This document shows, piece by piece, positions 45,086 through 57,834 of a DNA stretch of 64,000 nt; position 1 is the first letter of the stretch; the number at the start of each line of letters is the position of its first letter. The notes beneath the pieces were generated by a model. The model searched no databases. It saw only the letters and a program-made list of their open reading frames with translations, and was not told where the DNA came from. The stretch covers positions 2,148,001 through 2,212,000 of the forward strand of contig NC_052409.1 of NCBI RefSeq assembly GCF_009389715.1. The letters are read 5' to 3'. The translations under genes and the position numbers were made by a program. This stretch comes from Phoenix dactylifera. Taxonomy: Eukaryota > Streptophyta > Magnoliopsida > Arecales > Arecaceae.

Positions 45086-45171
45086 AAGAGTTATCAGTAT
45101 GCTGACCGCATCCACATCCGTCGTGTGTGAGCCGTCGTTGTACTAAAAAAAAAGAAAAGAGTTATCAGTAT
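45086..45171 (+). mobile_element. 56-bp poly(A)-ended retro-insertion with 15-bp duplication
   Basis: AAGAGTTATCAGTAT occurs at 45086-45100 and 45157-45171. Between the copies lie 56 bp (45101-45156) starting GCTGACCGCATCC and ending in an A-rich tail (AAAAAAAAAGAA). This is the signature of L1-style target-primed insertion of a very short 3' end, probably a 5'-truncated LINE. Confidence 0.85.
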
Positions 45172-46149
45172 ATGACATTAATTATGTTCATCTACATTGA
45201 CCAAAAGTCATATGAAATCTAGCGATATGCTTTGCATGATCATCATGAAAGTAAGGCATGGCGGCTGTGATTCACTGCTCTTAATACAATTTTACTTTCA
45301 ATTAATATTCTTTGTTTCCCTTTCAGAAAAAAGCTAAAATAATCAATAGATATTTTTAAAAATATATTTATATATGTTGATCAGTGTCTTGGTAGATGGC
45401 GATTTTTTTGTCCCGAACAAGACTTGGTTTGGGGACCATGAATAAAGGCTCAAAACATTTTGCAATAGGACAGGAGAAAACTTCTTGTGTTAGTTGCATG
45501 ACCTTCAAAGAGCACCATCTTTTATCTAGGACTGAGGTGACTTAGATATTTTAGTCATCGACCTTCACTTTTTGTTTGTCTGTAAATTGTAATGTAGAAC
45601 CATACACCTGAATTATTATGAGTGCAATTAACTTGCCTAGTTCGTTGGCTAGAACTCTGTGGGTGTATTAGGTAAGCAATGATGTCACACACAAAAAAAA
45701 AAATTCATAGCATCTTGGTCCAAAGTTGGACTCTAAATGTTGGTCGATAGGCCTCGTGACATCCCAAATCTCAATCAAATTATTCATCTTAGCTGGTTCA
45801 AAGCTTGACGTGAACTAGAACCTTATAGAACCATGCAATCTCATCTTCAGACCAAGCACAGCCTAAATACTAAAAGAAAGTTGGCTCTGGTCGGTATAAG
45901 AAAAAGATTAATGGAGTGGGACGCCTTGGTTGGTGCTCTCCGATGTTTACCGGTGCTTCTTTTTCCTCCTCACTCAGCTGATGTCATTTGCCACACGTGT
46001 TTGAAAACACTATGTGATAAAAATTCTACTGAGGGCCACCGCAAGTCATGTTCATGATGACATGTCCAGCTCTCCTGTTTTCTCTGAATCTCTACAATAG
46101 AGTTGTTATTTTGTTCTAAATTAACATTGTGTCATCAAAATAAGTATGG
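45172..46149. other. intergenic DNA
   Basis: No gene recognised. An open frame at 45833-46057 on the plus strand has no known motif. Confidence 0.45.
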
Positions 46150-46790
46150 TGATGTGGTATAATCAGATTCGGCCGACTCACCGATATGGTAGCCCCGACA
46201 TCTTTTTAATATGATCAGACTAAGTCCACTCCCACCAACTAGACAGTCAAACTAAGCAGATCATAAGCAACCAACCTCTAAGGTTGAATTCTTTGGCTCG
46301 ACCAAACAACCACTCAGCTCTGTACTAAGCTAACTAGAGCTCTCTTAGCTCGGACAACGGTCGAAAATGCACTTCCCTCACTACACCTAGTATTAAAGTT
46401 AGGCACTTACTCACCTAGGCGATCAAAACACATGCTGCCACATTTCTGATACGATCTTAAGCTATTACAAGCATGATTTCAGATGATTATAATAGGATTT
46501 CACACAATTACAACAGAATTTCTAATGGTTACAACCAACTCTAGGTTGTCAGAACGCAATCTCCAGAAATTCTATATCTTTCAGCTATAAATAAATTCAG
46601 AGATTCTCCATAAAAAATAACTACTAAATCTCAATTAAAACAAAATTATCTAATTTGATTCCTCGTTTCTTCCCATGCAAACACTCCCTCTCACAACATA
46701 AATATCGGAGGGCATGAACGAAGCAAAACTCTGGTGAATGATCCTTTTATTATCTCGCAGTCCATATCAGCAATCCAAAGATTAGCAGCA
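46150..46790 (+). mobile_element. possible degraded solo LTR
   Basis: The stretch starts near TGATGTGGTATAATCAG and TTCGGCCGACTCACCGATAT. It has CTCGG/CTCGACC-rich words as seen in gypsy LTRs and a TATA-like CTATAAATAAAT near 46580. No partner LTR, coding part or convincing target duplication was found, so this is tentative. Confidence 0.3.
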
Positions 46791-48440
46791 ACAGATATAT
46801 TAAAAAATTTAAATTCACATCACAACATATTTTAAGAAACAATAAAAACTTAAAAAAAGAAATATTAAAAAGCATAAAAGTGATGGTGATCCGAGGAACT
46901 TTCCTTGAAGCTTCAATTGACAAATGGCACGCGATTATATATATATATATAGGAATCTTTGACTCGTCTAATATCCTCGCAAAGGAGATACCGTGGGCCC
47001 GACAAATAGCAGCCGTCCAATTTAATGCCTGCCGTGGTTGGAGCGGTCCGCAATCAGTTAATGGCTCATCAATTTGAACCGTCGAGTAGGTGGATCTCTG
47101 TCCTGACGTCCGAGAAGACGATCCACAGTCCTCGGTTTAAAAATCGACGGTCTAGATTACAACCTTTTGAACTGGTCGAGCCCACATGAAGCTCCCCTTT
47201 TTGTACGATTTATCCAGAAATTATTATATTTTCACCTCATGTTTTCGTTCGTCACATCTAGAAGATTTTGGAGGTGTCTGGACGGTGCCATTTTGACGTA
47301 GGAATGGAGTAAATATGGGCCGCTCAACCGAGCAAGGATACTGTTTTCATATGCAATTTTTTTATTAATTCACAAAATTTATTTATTTCTACAAGAAAAT
47401 AAATAATTAAATAATCTTTAGATATTATTATTTTTAGTTGAAAGACTTTTCTATGTCTCTCTCTTTTTCTTTTTTTTTTGCAGCTGGGCGTTTTGGAGCA
47501 TAAATATAATTAAATTATTGAAGAGCCAAAAAAAAAAAACAGCTTTAAATGCAATTCAGGGATTAACAAAAATTATATAGGACAAACACCAAAAAAAAAA
47601 AAGGCGAGCTTCTTATTTTGCCATATTTTTTCTGGTACCTATTTTCAAAGAAAAATTCAAAAATCATAAACTTATTGTACTAACAGAATCATCAGTCCCA
47701 TTATTAAAAAATACAAAAGAAGAAAAAAAATCGCAGTACATACTGCATGGCCAAATAATAACACTAAACAAATTAGTTATTTAGCAAATCAATACACATA
47801 TATAGATAAATCGATATACAATTTCTAGAACATAGTGTTTATCATCCTGCAAATTAATCATTCTGCAAGCCAATATATACTCTTAGGTAAAACGATGCAT
47901 AGTTTTTAAAAACATAGTATTCATCAAAATTGATATACAGTTTTCTAGATTTGTTTAATATAAGAAATTTCGTACATATCATTCATTAGATTCCATGAAT
48001 CTTTAGGTGCAAAGATTCTAAAAAAGAGAGACATTTGAAGGAGGAGAAAAGAACTAAAAAAAAAACTACGGATGTGATAAACAGCTTGATAAAAAAGAGG
48101 ATAGATGAAGAGGTTGGACGAGAAAGAAAAAGAATGCAAACGGTCTTTTTGAGAATGATCACTTTTGAGGTATGTAATTGTTTTTATTTTTAGTTACAAT
48201 AATAATGGACTTTGGTAATCTTAGGAGTTCTATCCCCGTCCGGTTTCTGATTTTTTTAATTAGTGCTAAAAAAATGTGCCGGATTACATATAAAAAAATT
48301 ATAATTATTGGCATGAATCCTGTGCATCAAATGCAAAAATAATTAATTTTTTTTTAAAAAAAAATTGGCATAAGCCTGCTGGTCAAATAATGTCAAAATA
48401 AGTGTGGGGTGCCCAACCCAGGCATAATTGGGGTGACGTT
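46791..48440. other. AT-rich intergenic DNA
   Basis: No gene. Around 46860-47180 there are inverted AACCGTCGAG/GACGGTCTAG-type words and a short (AT)n. The rest is A/T runs. Confidence 0.5.
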
Positions 48441-48866
48441 ATCACGAATCTTTTTTTTTTTTTGCTAATAAAAAGGGGTAGGGGGAGGAAGGGACAAGCC
48501 CACCCCCGCGTAGCAGCCCTCACTGGGCCCCCGCCCCGCCAGGAGAATGTTCGATGCGGGCAGAAATGGCCGTGTGTTGGGCACCCCGACCGGTTTTACT
48601 CATATCCTCCCCATCCGTAGGCCCGGCTCAGCTACTCCTCTGAGCTCTGGCTCAAGTCCCATGTATGAGTACATCACACCCGGCACCACCCCGGCAACTA
48701 GCGGTTCAAGAGCGGTCCTACACCACAAGTCCAAGCAGTGGCCAAAGTAATGAGCTTCGGTCCACAATTTAATCGTCGCCGCAGCGATTCGAACTTGGGA
48801 CCTTATGGTTAGAATTGCTGCCTAGTACCACTAGGCTACCACCTTGGTGGCATCACGAATCTTTTT
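48441..48866 (-). mobile_element. tRNA-derived SINE with 15-bp target duplication
   Basis: ATCACGAATCTTTTT flanks the element at 48441-48455 and 48852-48866. Read on the minus strand, it starts GCCACCAAGGTGGTAGCC. It has an A box (TAGCCTAGTGG) and a B box (AGTTCGAATCG) at tRNA-like spacing, a body of about 390 bp, and an A tail seen as T13 on the plus strand (48451-48463). This is a complete Pol III-type SINE inserted about 350 bp upstream of the ACR9-type start codon. It is unusually long for a plant SINE. Confidence 0.88.
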
Positions 48867-49152
48867 GGAATATAAGAATAAATCAAGCAGAAAAATCTCA
48901 ACAGTTACAAATATCCAACTGCTCCAAAACGAGAGGCAAAGAACTAGAGAGTAGCATGAGGGATCCGCCGCCACCTCTCATCTCCCTCGCATCTACGTCT
49001 CTCTCTGTTTTTTTCTTTAATGGATATTCCAGTCCAATTGGGAACCTTGGCACCGGAATCGAGAACACCATCCTCTCTTCTGTTTTCCCGAAGCCTCTCC
49101 TCCCTCGTTAAACCATAGTAGAAAGGGGAAAGCAAGAAGCAGACTTGTTTGA

Positions 49153-49160
49153 TATATATA
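49153..49160 (+). promoter_or_regulatory. possible TATA box of the ACR9-type gene
   Basis: TATATATA lies 60 bp upstream of the ATG, followed by a purine-rich leader with a GA microsatellite (49199-49219) that runs directly into the start codon. Confidence 0.35.
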
Positions 49161-49219
49161 GAAGGGAAGAAAGGGAAAGAGGTCAAGAAGAGAAGGAAGA
49201 GAGAGAGAGAGAGAGAGAG

Positions 49220-52200
49220 ATGGGCCTACCGAGCGACGAGGTGGTGGTCATCCGGCAGCCGGAGCGGCCCGGAGAGCCAAGCGTTATCACCATCAGTTGC
49301 CCGGACAAGACCGGCCTCGGCTGCGACCTCTGCCGCGTGATCCTACTCTTCGGCTTGAACGTTGTCAGGGGGGGTAAGTAAAAGTCCGATCTTGGCTTGT
49401 ATTTCGCCGTTCCCATGAAGAAAGGAACGATCATTGATGTGATTCTTCTGCAAATATCTGAAATTTATGTTTTTTTCGCCGGTCCTGGTTTAAAAAAAGG
49501 TACGATTTTTAGTGCGATTCTTTCGAGGAAACTGAAATGGGTGCTGGTTTCCAGACATGAGCACAGATGGGAAGTGGTGCTACATACTGTTCTGGGTGGT
49601 GGAGAGGGGAAAGAAGGCGACGAGGTGGGGGCTGCTGAAGAAAAGGCTGTTGGGGGCCTGCCCAGTGGCGTCGTCGCTGTTGGGGATGGATAGCTACTAC
49701 TATGGGCAGCTGGAAACAGAGCATCAGTCTCAAGTTTTTCTTCTCAAGTTCTCGTGCTACGATCGATTGGGCCTCTTGCATGGTGATTCCCTGTTTCCCC
49801 TCTCGTTCCTCTTTTGTTTTTTGGAATTGTCATGTCATTTTTCCTGTTAATTTTTTGTTTTTATGTGGAATCTAATAGTTTCTTTCAGGCATGGAATATG
49901 GGATCTTATCTTTTTGTGGAATCTGAAAAATTATTTTATTTATAAGATTTGTAAATCTTCTTTCTGTATAGAATTTTTGAAGTTCTTGTTTTATGATCCT
50001 GATATATTTTGGAACCTTATAGGTTAGTAGGATGAAGTGGTTTCTTAATCTCCTTTTCCCTTTATTTTGGAAGAAAAACTGGGAGAAAGAGGACGGGGGG
50101 CAATATTTTGGATATTTGAATTTAAGGGTTCCTATTTATTTGGAATTTATTCTAGTTCACAAATAATGAATGACATTTTTCGATAATTTCATCTATTTAA
50201 TCACTTATATTGTGTAAATCTGGATGTTTTCAAGATTGGTGGTCTGGCACTGCCAAGGCTTTTACAGATTTCTTTGAAATATTGTGGACTTCATTATATA
50301 ATTTTCTTTTTAGAATACCATATGGAAGTTCTACTGTGGTTCATGTTTGAGTTATTTATCTGCAGATTTGAGATCCTCCACCCCCTCCCCCTCCCCCTCC
50401 CCCTCCCCCTCTCAAAACTTTTTTTTAATTTGTTAAAAGGACTTTTCCCTTCTTAGAGCTTTTAAGTTGTTTTAGAAGCAGCTGAGAGTTTTGGGACATG
50501 GTTTGGATTTTTAGGTTAAAAATCTCATGGGTCAAAATCTAAGATGATTTTGTCTTGGGGTTTGGCAGATGTGACGCAGGTACTGTGTGAGCTGGAGCTC
50601 ACAATCAGGAGGGTTAAGGTATCCACCACTCCAGACGGGAAAGTTATGGATCTCTTCTTTATCACTGACACGAGGTAGCACTTAATCCTCTAACTCTTTA
50701 GTTCATTACAATGCGAGCTTCTTGTTTTTCTTTATCTATAATACGTAATTTTTTTTATTGTTTTCTCTTCTTATGTGTCAAAATTTATCTTAAACAAGAA
50801 AACCATCTGATGCTTATAATGCTAGTGTCAAATATCACTTTGTTGTTTTGCTTAAAATTTTGGAAGTTTTAAGAGCTGTATCCTAAATGTTTAATTACAG
50901 AAAACCCTTGTGTTGTATCCTTAAAGATTTAGAGATATGATAAATCACTGTTTCCTTGAATTCTGTTTCATCCACAATGAAAAAATGCTATATATCTGTG
51001 CATATTGAAGTATTTAACTTAAATCAGTGGTCATCATATTGAACCTGGAACGCCAGCTCCTCTACATGCAAAAGGGTTGGTGTATCACTTGGGTGTATAT
51101 GATGATGATGCATGTCCACTTTAATGGTAGAAAAGAGAGGAAGAAGCTGGCTGCCTGCTTGTGCAGGGACATATAACTCATCCTGAGGGCAAGTGTTTGG
51201 TACAACTCTCTCTAGTACATGGCCCAACACATTTTGCATCCTAACCAGTTAGCATGACTATATGCTTGAATGTAGGCTCAGAATTACTTTAGGGATTACA
51301 TATTTGCAAAATGGGTTTCAATTCCACATGTTGGATTATAATTATTCGCACAGAGTTACTGTGCAATAGTTTATTAGGTTTTATTCGAATATCTATTTCT
51401 GTAAAACGTTTAATGGTGCACCATTAATAGGTTCTATAGCATACTGATCACCATCACTCTTTTCGATACTTCAACTTGTTTCAAGGGGCAAGGTAATCGA
51501 CTTTAGGTAGTTGTTACTTGAATTTAATGATGTGAAGTTGCACACAGTATCGTGTTTTGCTTACTGATGAAGTACCTTTTTTCACATGCTTTCTTTAAAA
51601 TGCTTACTATATGTCTTTCACCAACTTATGGGCCATTCACCCCCCCTGGGATAATCTCAAGATTCATGTGCCACAAGAAAGGAAGCTCTAAATGCTATTT
51701 GAAATAAGGAAGCTTCTATATGCAGATTCCCATATTGCAGTTTAAATGATTAAACCTACTTCCATTTCTTTCATCGTTTCTCCTCATGTAAGTGGAAGTG
51801 GATACTCTTCTATTAACATACTGCTTATGGAAATTGACCTTGAAGGCGTGCTGCTTTACATCTTTGTAAGCTGGTTTTAGAAGCTTATACTGTAACGGTT
51901 ATAGTCATGAAAAATAGCTATAATTGTTTTGGGACTCTATCTTTATGTTCAAGTAGTTTAAGGATGTATGTTTAAATTTCTGAAAGTATGGACTTGAGAA
52001 TAATACAAGGCATAGGGGTTATTGTTACGCTTTGTATATGATGATATAGAAAGAGAAGTACCTTGTTTTGCGAACTTTCAATCCCTTGACTCTGCCTGAA
52101 GTCATATTGGCACATGCAACGATCCTTGTGTACAAGCAGTAAGCTTCTCCTGGATTATTATGTGTTTTTGGACTAAAGTATTCTTCTGTTTGGTATTTCT

Positions 52201-54098
52201 TTTGAATTTCTCATTATTGTAATAAATCTTCATTAGGCTCATATCTGATATATGTAATTGCATTTATGCCAGTATTTGTGACACCAGTCCTAAAACATGA
52301 ATCGGTGCAACATATAGTGTAGCATATATGTCCTCTTTCTTGGTCTTGCTTTATTCTATCCTGTTGGCATGGATCTCTCCGGCTTTCTGGATTTGATCCT
52401 TGTAATTAATGATCTTATCTTGATGTTTATGCATTTACATTAGCTTATGCCTTTGTGCTTCCAATCTCCACATTGTTTCAGAGAACTTCTTCATACAAAG
52501 AGCAGAAGGGATGAGACGTGTGCTCAATTGAAAGCTGTTTTAGGGGATTTTATGACTAGTTGCGACATTGAAGTGGCTAGTTCAGAGGTTGCTGCATGTT
52601 TGCTGGCTTCATCTTCTCTACCCTATTCAGTCATGGAGGAGATGTTCAACCTAGAGCTTCCAGATGAACCATCCACAGGATCTTTTCCAACATCTAACAA
52701 TCCTTCAGTCATAATGGATAACACTCTCAGCCCTGCTCATACACTTATTCAACTTTATTGTCATGACCACAAGAGCCTCCTTTATGACATCATGCGAGCT
52801 CTGAAGGATTACAACATCCAGGTAATAACATCAAAATCCAACTGGGAATTATCTAACAAATTTCTCCACAGTGGGGGCACACATTAATCTTGATTTGGTA
52901 GTTTTTTAAACCTAAACTGTATTATTGTGATAAGGGATTGTTGTACAGCTATTGTCTAAATGAGTTACTATTGAGCCGTAAACCTATACTTCCAGTAATC
53001 TTGATTTGGTAGTTTTTTGAACGATATCATGCCTTTGCTGCCCTAACAGAATGAAACTTATTCTCAATGGTGCCTAAGTCATCTGATGATGAAAAAGACT
53101 TTTTACAGTTATAGTGATACAACGAACACCTGCCAAGCAACAGGACCATTTTAAATGTTGCAGCTATGCTACCATTCATTGTTATTTTATACCAAACATA
53201 CTTATAATTTGAAAACTGTCATTTGATTATTTTCCTTACAATAGTCATATGCACAATCTGCCTATACAAAAAAGTTTACATGTTAACAGATAATTTCTTG
53301 TTCATTTTTGTCCTACTGTATGATACTGAAATGCCAATACTTGTTCCTGTCAGATTTCCTATGGGCGATTCTATGCATCTCATAATGAAAACTGCGAAAT
53401 AGATTTGTTTGTGACGCAAATAGATGGAAAGAAAATTGTTGACCCAAATAAGCAGAAGGCATTGTGTGATCGCCTGACAATGGAGTTGTCTCGTCCACTC
53501 CGTGTGATGGTGGTGAACCGTGGACCTGACACAGAGCTTTTGGTTGCAAATCCAGTTGAATTATCTGGCAAGGGTCGCCCTCTTGTTTTCTATGATATCA
53601 CCCTTGCCCTCAAAATGCTCGGCACATGCATCTTTTTGGTTAGTCTTTGGCCCTTTTTGCTGTTCGTGTCATGATGAACTCTTGTTCTTGATTGCCATCT
53701 ATTCATGAAAAACTGCATTTATGTTCAAAAACTGTAATGAGAAAATATATTATTGCTAATTTATTAGTTCAGTATCATTCTTATTAAACTTTTTGTGCAA
53801 ATATTTTGCCGTAACATTTGACTTTTTTTTTTCTCTCGAGTCTTCTAAGTTCAGAGCTTCTACTTGCAGATCTATTCCTATGCTAAGAATAATTGATTTA
53901 AATTGAAGTTATGAAAGCACTATACCCCATTTCAACTAAAATCTGAATCTGGATATCCAGGCTGAGATTGGGAGGCATGTTGCTGCTGATAGGGAATGGG
54001 AGGTTTACAGAATCCACCTTGGTGATGATCTTGAGCTTACAGCATCAAGGAACAAGATTGTGGAGGGAGTCACAAAGATGTTAATGGGTTGGGACTGA
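49220..54098 (+). CDS. ACR9: ACT-domain repeat protein, ACR9 type
   Basis: Exons 49220-49373, 49555-49782, 50569-50674, 52482-52821, 53354-53638 and 53961-54098; all GT-AG, phases close, 416 residues. The start is MGLPSDE; the frame upstream is only the GA repeat. ACT domains: about 20-92 (ITISCPDKTGLGCDLCRVIL), 110-180 (LLKFSCYDRLGLLHDVTQVL, then KVMDLFFITD), 248-320 (LIQLYCHDHKSLLYDIMRAL), plus a degenerate one at the C-terminus (RPLVFYDITLALKMLG, EWEVYRIHL). The conserved NRGPDTELLVANPVELSGKG and terminal LMGWD are diagnostic of the plant ACR9/ACR10 branch. ACT domains bind small ligands such as amino acids. The ligand of this branch is not established, and a regulatory role is inferred. 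No targeting signal is evident. Confidence 0.96.
50377..50412 (+). repeat. (CCCCCT)n minisatellite in ACR9 intron 2
   Basis: About five CCCCCT units. The minus strand carries five G5A blocks and could form a G-quadruplex. Confidence 0.9.
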
Positions 54099-54846
54099 TT
54101 TGCATCGACACTTACACGCTCTCTGCCTCGTTTGGGCATCTAGGAAGTCTTTGACATCAATGAGCTATTTTCAGCATATTTATTGTACAGTCTACTCCAT
54201 GCTGTATACTTTTCTACTGGCTGTATACTCAGATCGAAGAGTGATCTGACCTGTTTTTCTTGTTTTCCCTTGTACTCAAGAGTTGCTATGTAACAAAGAA
54301 TGTAGCTCATAAAACATGTTAGTGTATGTGGGAGAAAGAGCAGAAACCTGTGCATTTTTTTAAAAAGAAAAGTTGTAGTAGATGCTGCAAGACATGGGGG
54401 CTCATTGTCTGACCATATTATGGTTGCTGTCTTTTAGCAGCTGGTTTTTCTTTTGAGCGAGTAAGTGATCAAAAGTTTTCTGCTGCTCCTTTTTCCACTG
54501 GATGACTATGGATCGGTTATGGTTGGCTTTGTTTTCTTTTCTTTATCTCTATGACGTGGGTGGAGGGTGCTCTCTTTCCCTTTTACTAAAATAGAGAAAC
54601 TTGCTCGATTTTATTTCGAATATGTATGTTTTGACAACTATAATTATTATGAGCATTTCATTAGCTAATTAGAAATTTTCTCTTATTTACTCAAGTCTAT
54701 GTGGTTCTTGTTTTCCTTTTCTTGTTCATCATGTAAACTTTGATCAATTTTTTTTGTGCTGCCGATTAGCGTGTAACTTTTACTACCGAAAAACTGTGTT
54801 TCTTTGCTCATATTTATAAAAAAATGCTTGTCACCCCTTCACGTTT

Positions 54847-54918
54847 GTGGCTGTAGTTTAGTGGTAAGAATTCTACGTTGTGGCCGTAGAGACCTGGGCT
54901 CGAATCCCAGCAGCCACA
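54847..54918 (+). tRNA. trnH-GTG: tRNA-His(GTG)
   Basis: A 72-nt cloverleaf. The acceptor arms GTGGCTG and CAGCCAC pair fully, with discriminator A at 54918. The A box TAGTTTAGTGG and B box GGCTCGAATCC are intact. The anticodon stem is CTACG/CGTAG around the loop TTGTGGC, with GTG at 54880-54882. There is no intron and no encoded CCA, as expected for a nuclear gene. A T5 run at about 54930 serves as Pol III terminator. It lies about 750 bp downstream of the ACR9-type gene, same strand, and is transcribed independently. Confidence 0.97.
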
Positions 54919-56089
54919 ATCTATTAAAATTTTTACCGCATCTCTTTTTAGGACTTTTTATTTTCACCTCCTTTACTTTTCTTTCTTTAGAATTTTCATC
55001 AGGTTTGACTCCTATCTTGCACTGATTTTCTTTCAATTTTTTTTCTTGAACTTTATTTACCGCGCCCCCCCCCCTCTGGCGCTCTTTTACCCATTTTGGC
55101 CTTTAATTTTTACTTGGTATCCTTTTAAGGCATTTTATTTTTTCCTCCTCTTTTACCTTTTTCTTCCTTCTAGAATTTTTATTATGGTCCTGCCTTAAAT
55201 GATCATCTCGATCAACTTTGGATCTAAGTGATCTTGTGGTCCATAGAACAATTTAGCATATTTAGCATTATCTTGTGGTTTCCCTCTCGGTAACCAATAT
55301 CAACAACGAATCTATAATTTGCAAATAATACAATCACTGTCCGATAATTTTTTTTTAAAAAAATTATAATAGCCTACCTTTGTTATCTTTTCAAGGTAGT
55401 GATCATGTTTTTTCTTTATAAAGCCCGTGCTTTTAGAAAATTTTTCCTTGACCTTAATAAATTCACTCCAATTATATACTTGAACATAATATTTTTTCTA
55501 GTATATGTACATATTTTTTCTTCCACAATTTTAGATATTTTAAATACTAAATAGACATATTTGTTGAGCATGCAAAGCACAATTACAGAATAGAGTAGCA
55601 AAAACATCTAAAAAATTTAAGAAATGCCATTCTTGTGAAAAAAAAGGTGAAAAAAAACTTGTAGATATATAAGAACATAAATTAAGGTAAGCAATACTTT
55701 ACAAAATCTATAAAATTTTTTAATATTACAAACTCTTCTTTATGAGCTACAGGTAAATTCATCACTATTAGTTTGAACTAAAAAAATCATGTCATTGACA
55801 ATCATTTGATTCTTCTGTTTCCAAAAGATAATCATTTGATTCATGCCAAAATAACAAATTAAAACTATTGTCTTTTATCGCTATTTTTTATTTTTTAGTC
55901 CTATAAACAACTAACCAGGTTAAGTCTAATACCATGCATGCTCTAGTAGACCAATGATATATCTGATTTCTTTATTTGCATTTGGATGATGAAATCAAAA
56001 TTGTAACGTACGTTTTCTAAATATGGATCATTTGGCGGCAACCTAGAAGTTTGCATCATTAGTAGGGTTATTATCCTATTTGGTTTCTT
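54919..56089. other. AT-rich intergenic DNA
   Basis: No gene. It contains a C-rich run near 55063-55074 and many A/T runs. Confidence 0.5.
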
Positions 56090-57590
56090 TTGGAGGAAAT
56101 TATAGCGGCACCCTTCAATTTTTCGTAATTTTTACTTGCATCCTAAAACTTCTAATTTTTTTAATTAGACCCCAATACTTACTTTTTCGTTGCAATGTGG
56201 TCCAACCACACATTCGAACTCTAACATCATTAACAACATGTATGAAATGACTAAATTATCCCGAGGGAGATCCTATTTCTTAATTTATTAAATGATTTTC
56301 CAAAACATAGGCATATCTTTTAGGAATGAAGTTCATGGGAGAAGAGATGTGGCCGTGTTTCTCCTTTTCAGGCTGCAGCGCCGCCACTGGCAACGAGGAC
56401 ATTAGAACCCTCTTCACCACCTCCCTCCTCTTCACTATTTGTCTCGCTCTCCCACTCCCTAACTCTTTTCCTCCTCGCTTGGGCATGTCTCTATGCCTCC
56501 TCCTCGCCCCTTCACCTTGCTTTTTGCCATTAATGGCAACCCTCACGATGGCCGCGGTCTGCTCCTTCTTGACCCTCCTGCTGCCCCCTTCAACCTCGAC
56601 GAGCCTCGCAAGAGGACCAATTTGAGAACTATAAGAATTTAGAGATTTTACTCTCTTCTACCTACCATAAGGAACTTTTTCCTCTCTGAGTCCTCCTACA
56701 AAAAAACCAAGCTTCATACTTTCAATCCTTGATCATGGGTTCAAGTTGAAAGAGAGAAGCTTTCGAAATCCTCCTTTTTTTTCTCCTATAGGCTTCTGTT
56801 GTATCTTTCGTTTGTTTTTACTCTAATTTGATTCTTCTCAACTTCTTTTTTCATTCCTTTAGACAAAAGTTTTATATTTTGTTCCAACCTTATGTGTCAT
56901 CTAGGCCCTCTAGGGCAAGGGGAAGTTTTCTTTTCCCTACTTGAAAGATTCTTATTTTTTTGTCCTCCAACTTGGGTTGTAGTGAGGACAAAAGAAAAGA
57001 TGAAGGGTAAGTAATGAAAAGTTTTTTTCTTGAAAAAAATCCTTTCTAATTAGTTTTAGATGTTTTACACTTCTTTTTTTCCTTCTTGTTCACTATTATA
57101 CATCCGTGTTACATGGGTGTTGAGATCAAAATAAGGACTCCTTTTCTTGATGATAGTGGTGCGATAGAACTTTAGCATAAAAAGAAGGGATGGTAGTGGA
57201 AATGTAGGTATAATGAAGTAGCTTATATTGTAACTTTCTATCTATCGTTATCTTAGGAATTAGAACATATTTATTATACCAAAACAACAAATATCTTTCC
57301 AAAATAATGGAAGCTTTTCTACCTCTTCTTTGTGCCTTTATCTTTTTCCTTGATTTCATTTTGTTCTATACCTTCATTGCCATCTGCTGCTTGAGATTCA
57401 TCAATGTTAGATTTTGCGCTCTCCTTCCTCTCTATCTTCATCACACTCTATCAGGTCTAGAAAAATTCAATCAGTAGAAAGATGAACAGGATTGGAAGGG
57501 TATTGAAATCTAATCGAAGAAATTAGAAGTTTGGGGTGTAATAGCAAATTGTGAAAAGTTGATGAGTGCCGCTATAACTTTTCCAAAAAC
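56090..57590. mobile_element. possible Mutator-like element with long inverted ends
   Basis: The left end (about 56094-56160) reads AATTATAGCGGCACCCTTCA and continues to CCTAAAACTTCTAATTTT. The reverse complement of about 57525-57590 reads AGTTATAGCGGCACTCATCA and continues to CCCCAAACTTCTAATTT. The ends are thus inverted repeats of about 65 bp, roughly 75 percent alike. A further related copy of the right end is at about 57705-57800. The interior has a GC-richer stretch (56340-56620) with an open frame, perhaps captured sequence. No convincing 9-bp target duplication was found. Confidence 0.5.
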
Positions 57591-57834
57591 TAACTTTTCT
57601 CCTAATTCAGGATGGAAAGGTATCTATGAAATATAATGTCTGAAGCTATATCATATGATAATCAAATGCTGACAGATCCTGGACGAATGAGGTACATTAT
57701 AATCAAACTTAAGTTTTAGGATCTAATTGAAAGAAATTAAATATGTTGGAATGTAAGTGCAAATCATGAAAGTTGAAGGGGTGCATGGGTAATTTTCTTT
57801 TTTGTTTTTTATAAGTTCGGGTATTTGATATTAC

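Noticed and set aside
43553-46057. Short open frames between 43.5 and 46.1 kb
   Set aside because: None has a known motif, good start context or splice partners.
46150-46790. Intact gypsy element
   Set aside because: Only LTR-like sequence is visible; no primer site, coding part or partner LTR.
48402-48750. Two plus-strand open frames of about 70 residues
   Set aside because: They lie on the antisense side of the SINE.
56326-56625. 99-residue plus-strand open frame
   Set aside because: Leu/Pro/Ser-rich with no recognised motif; it sits inside a possible Mutator-like element and is at most a captured fragment.
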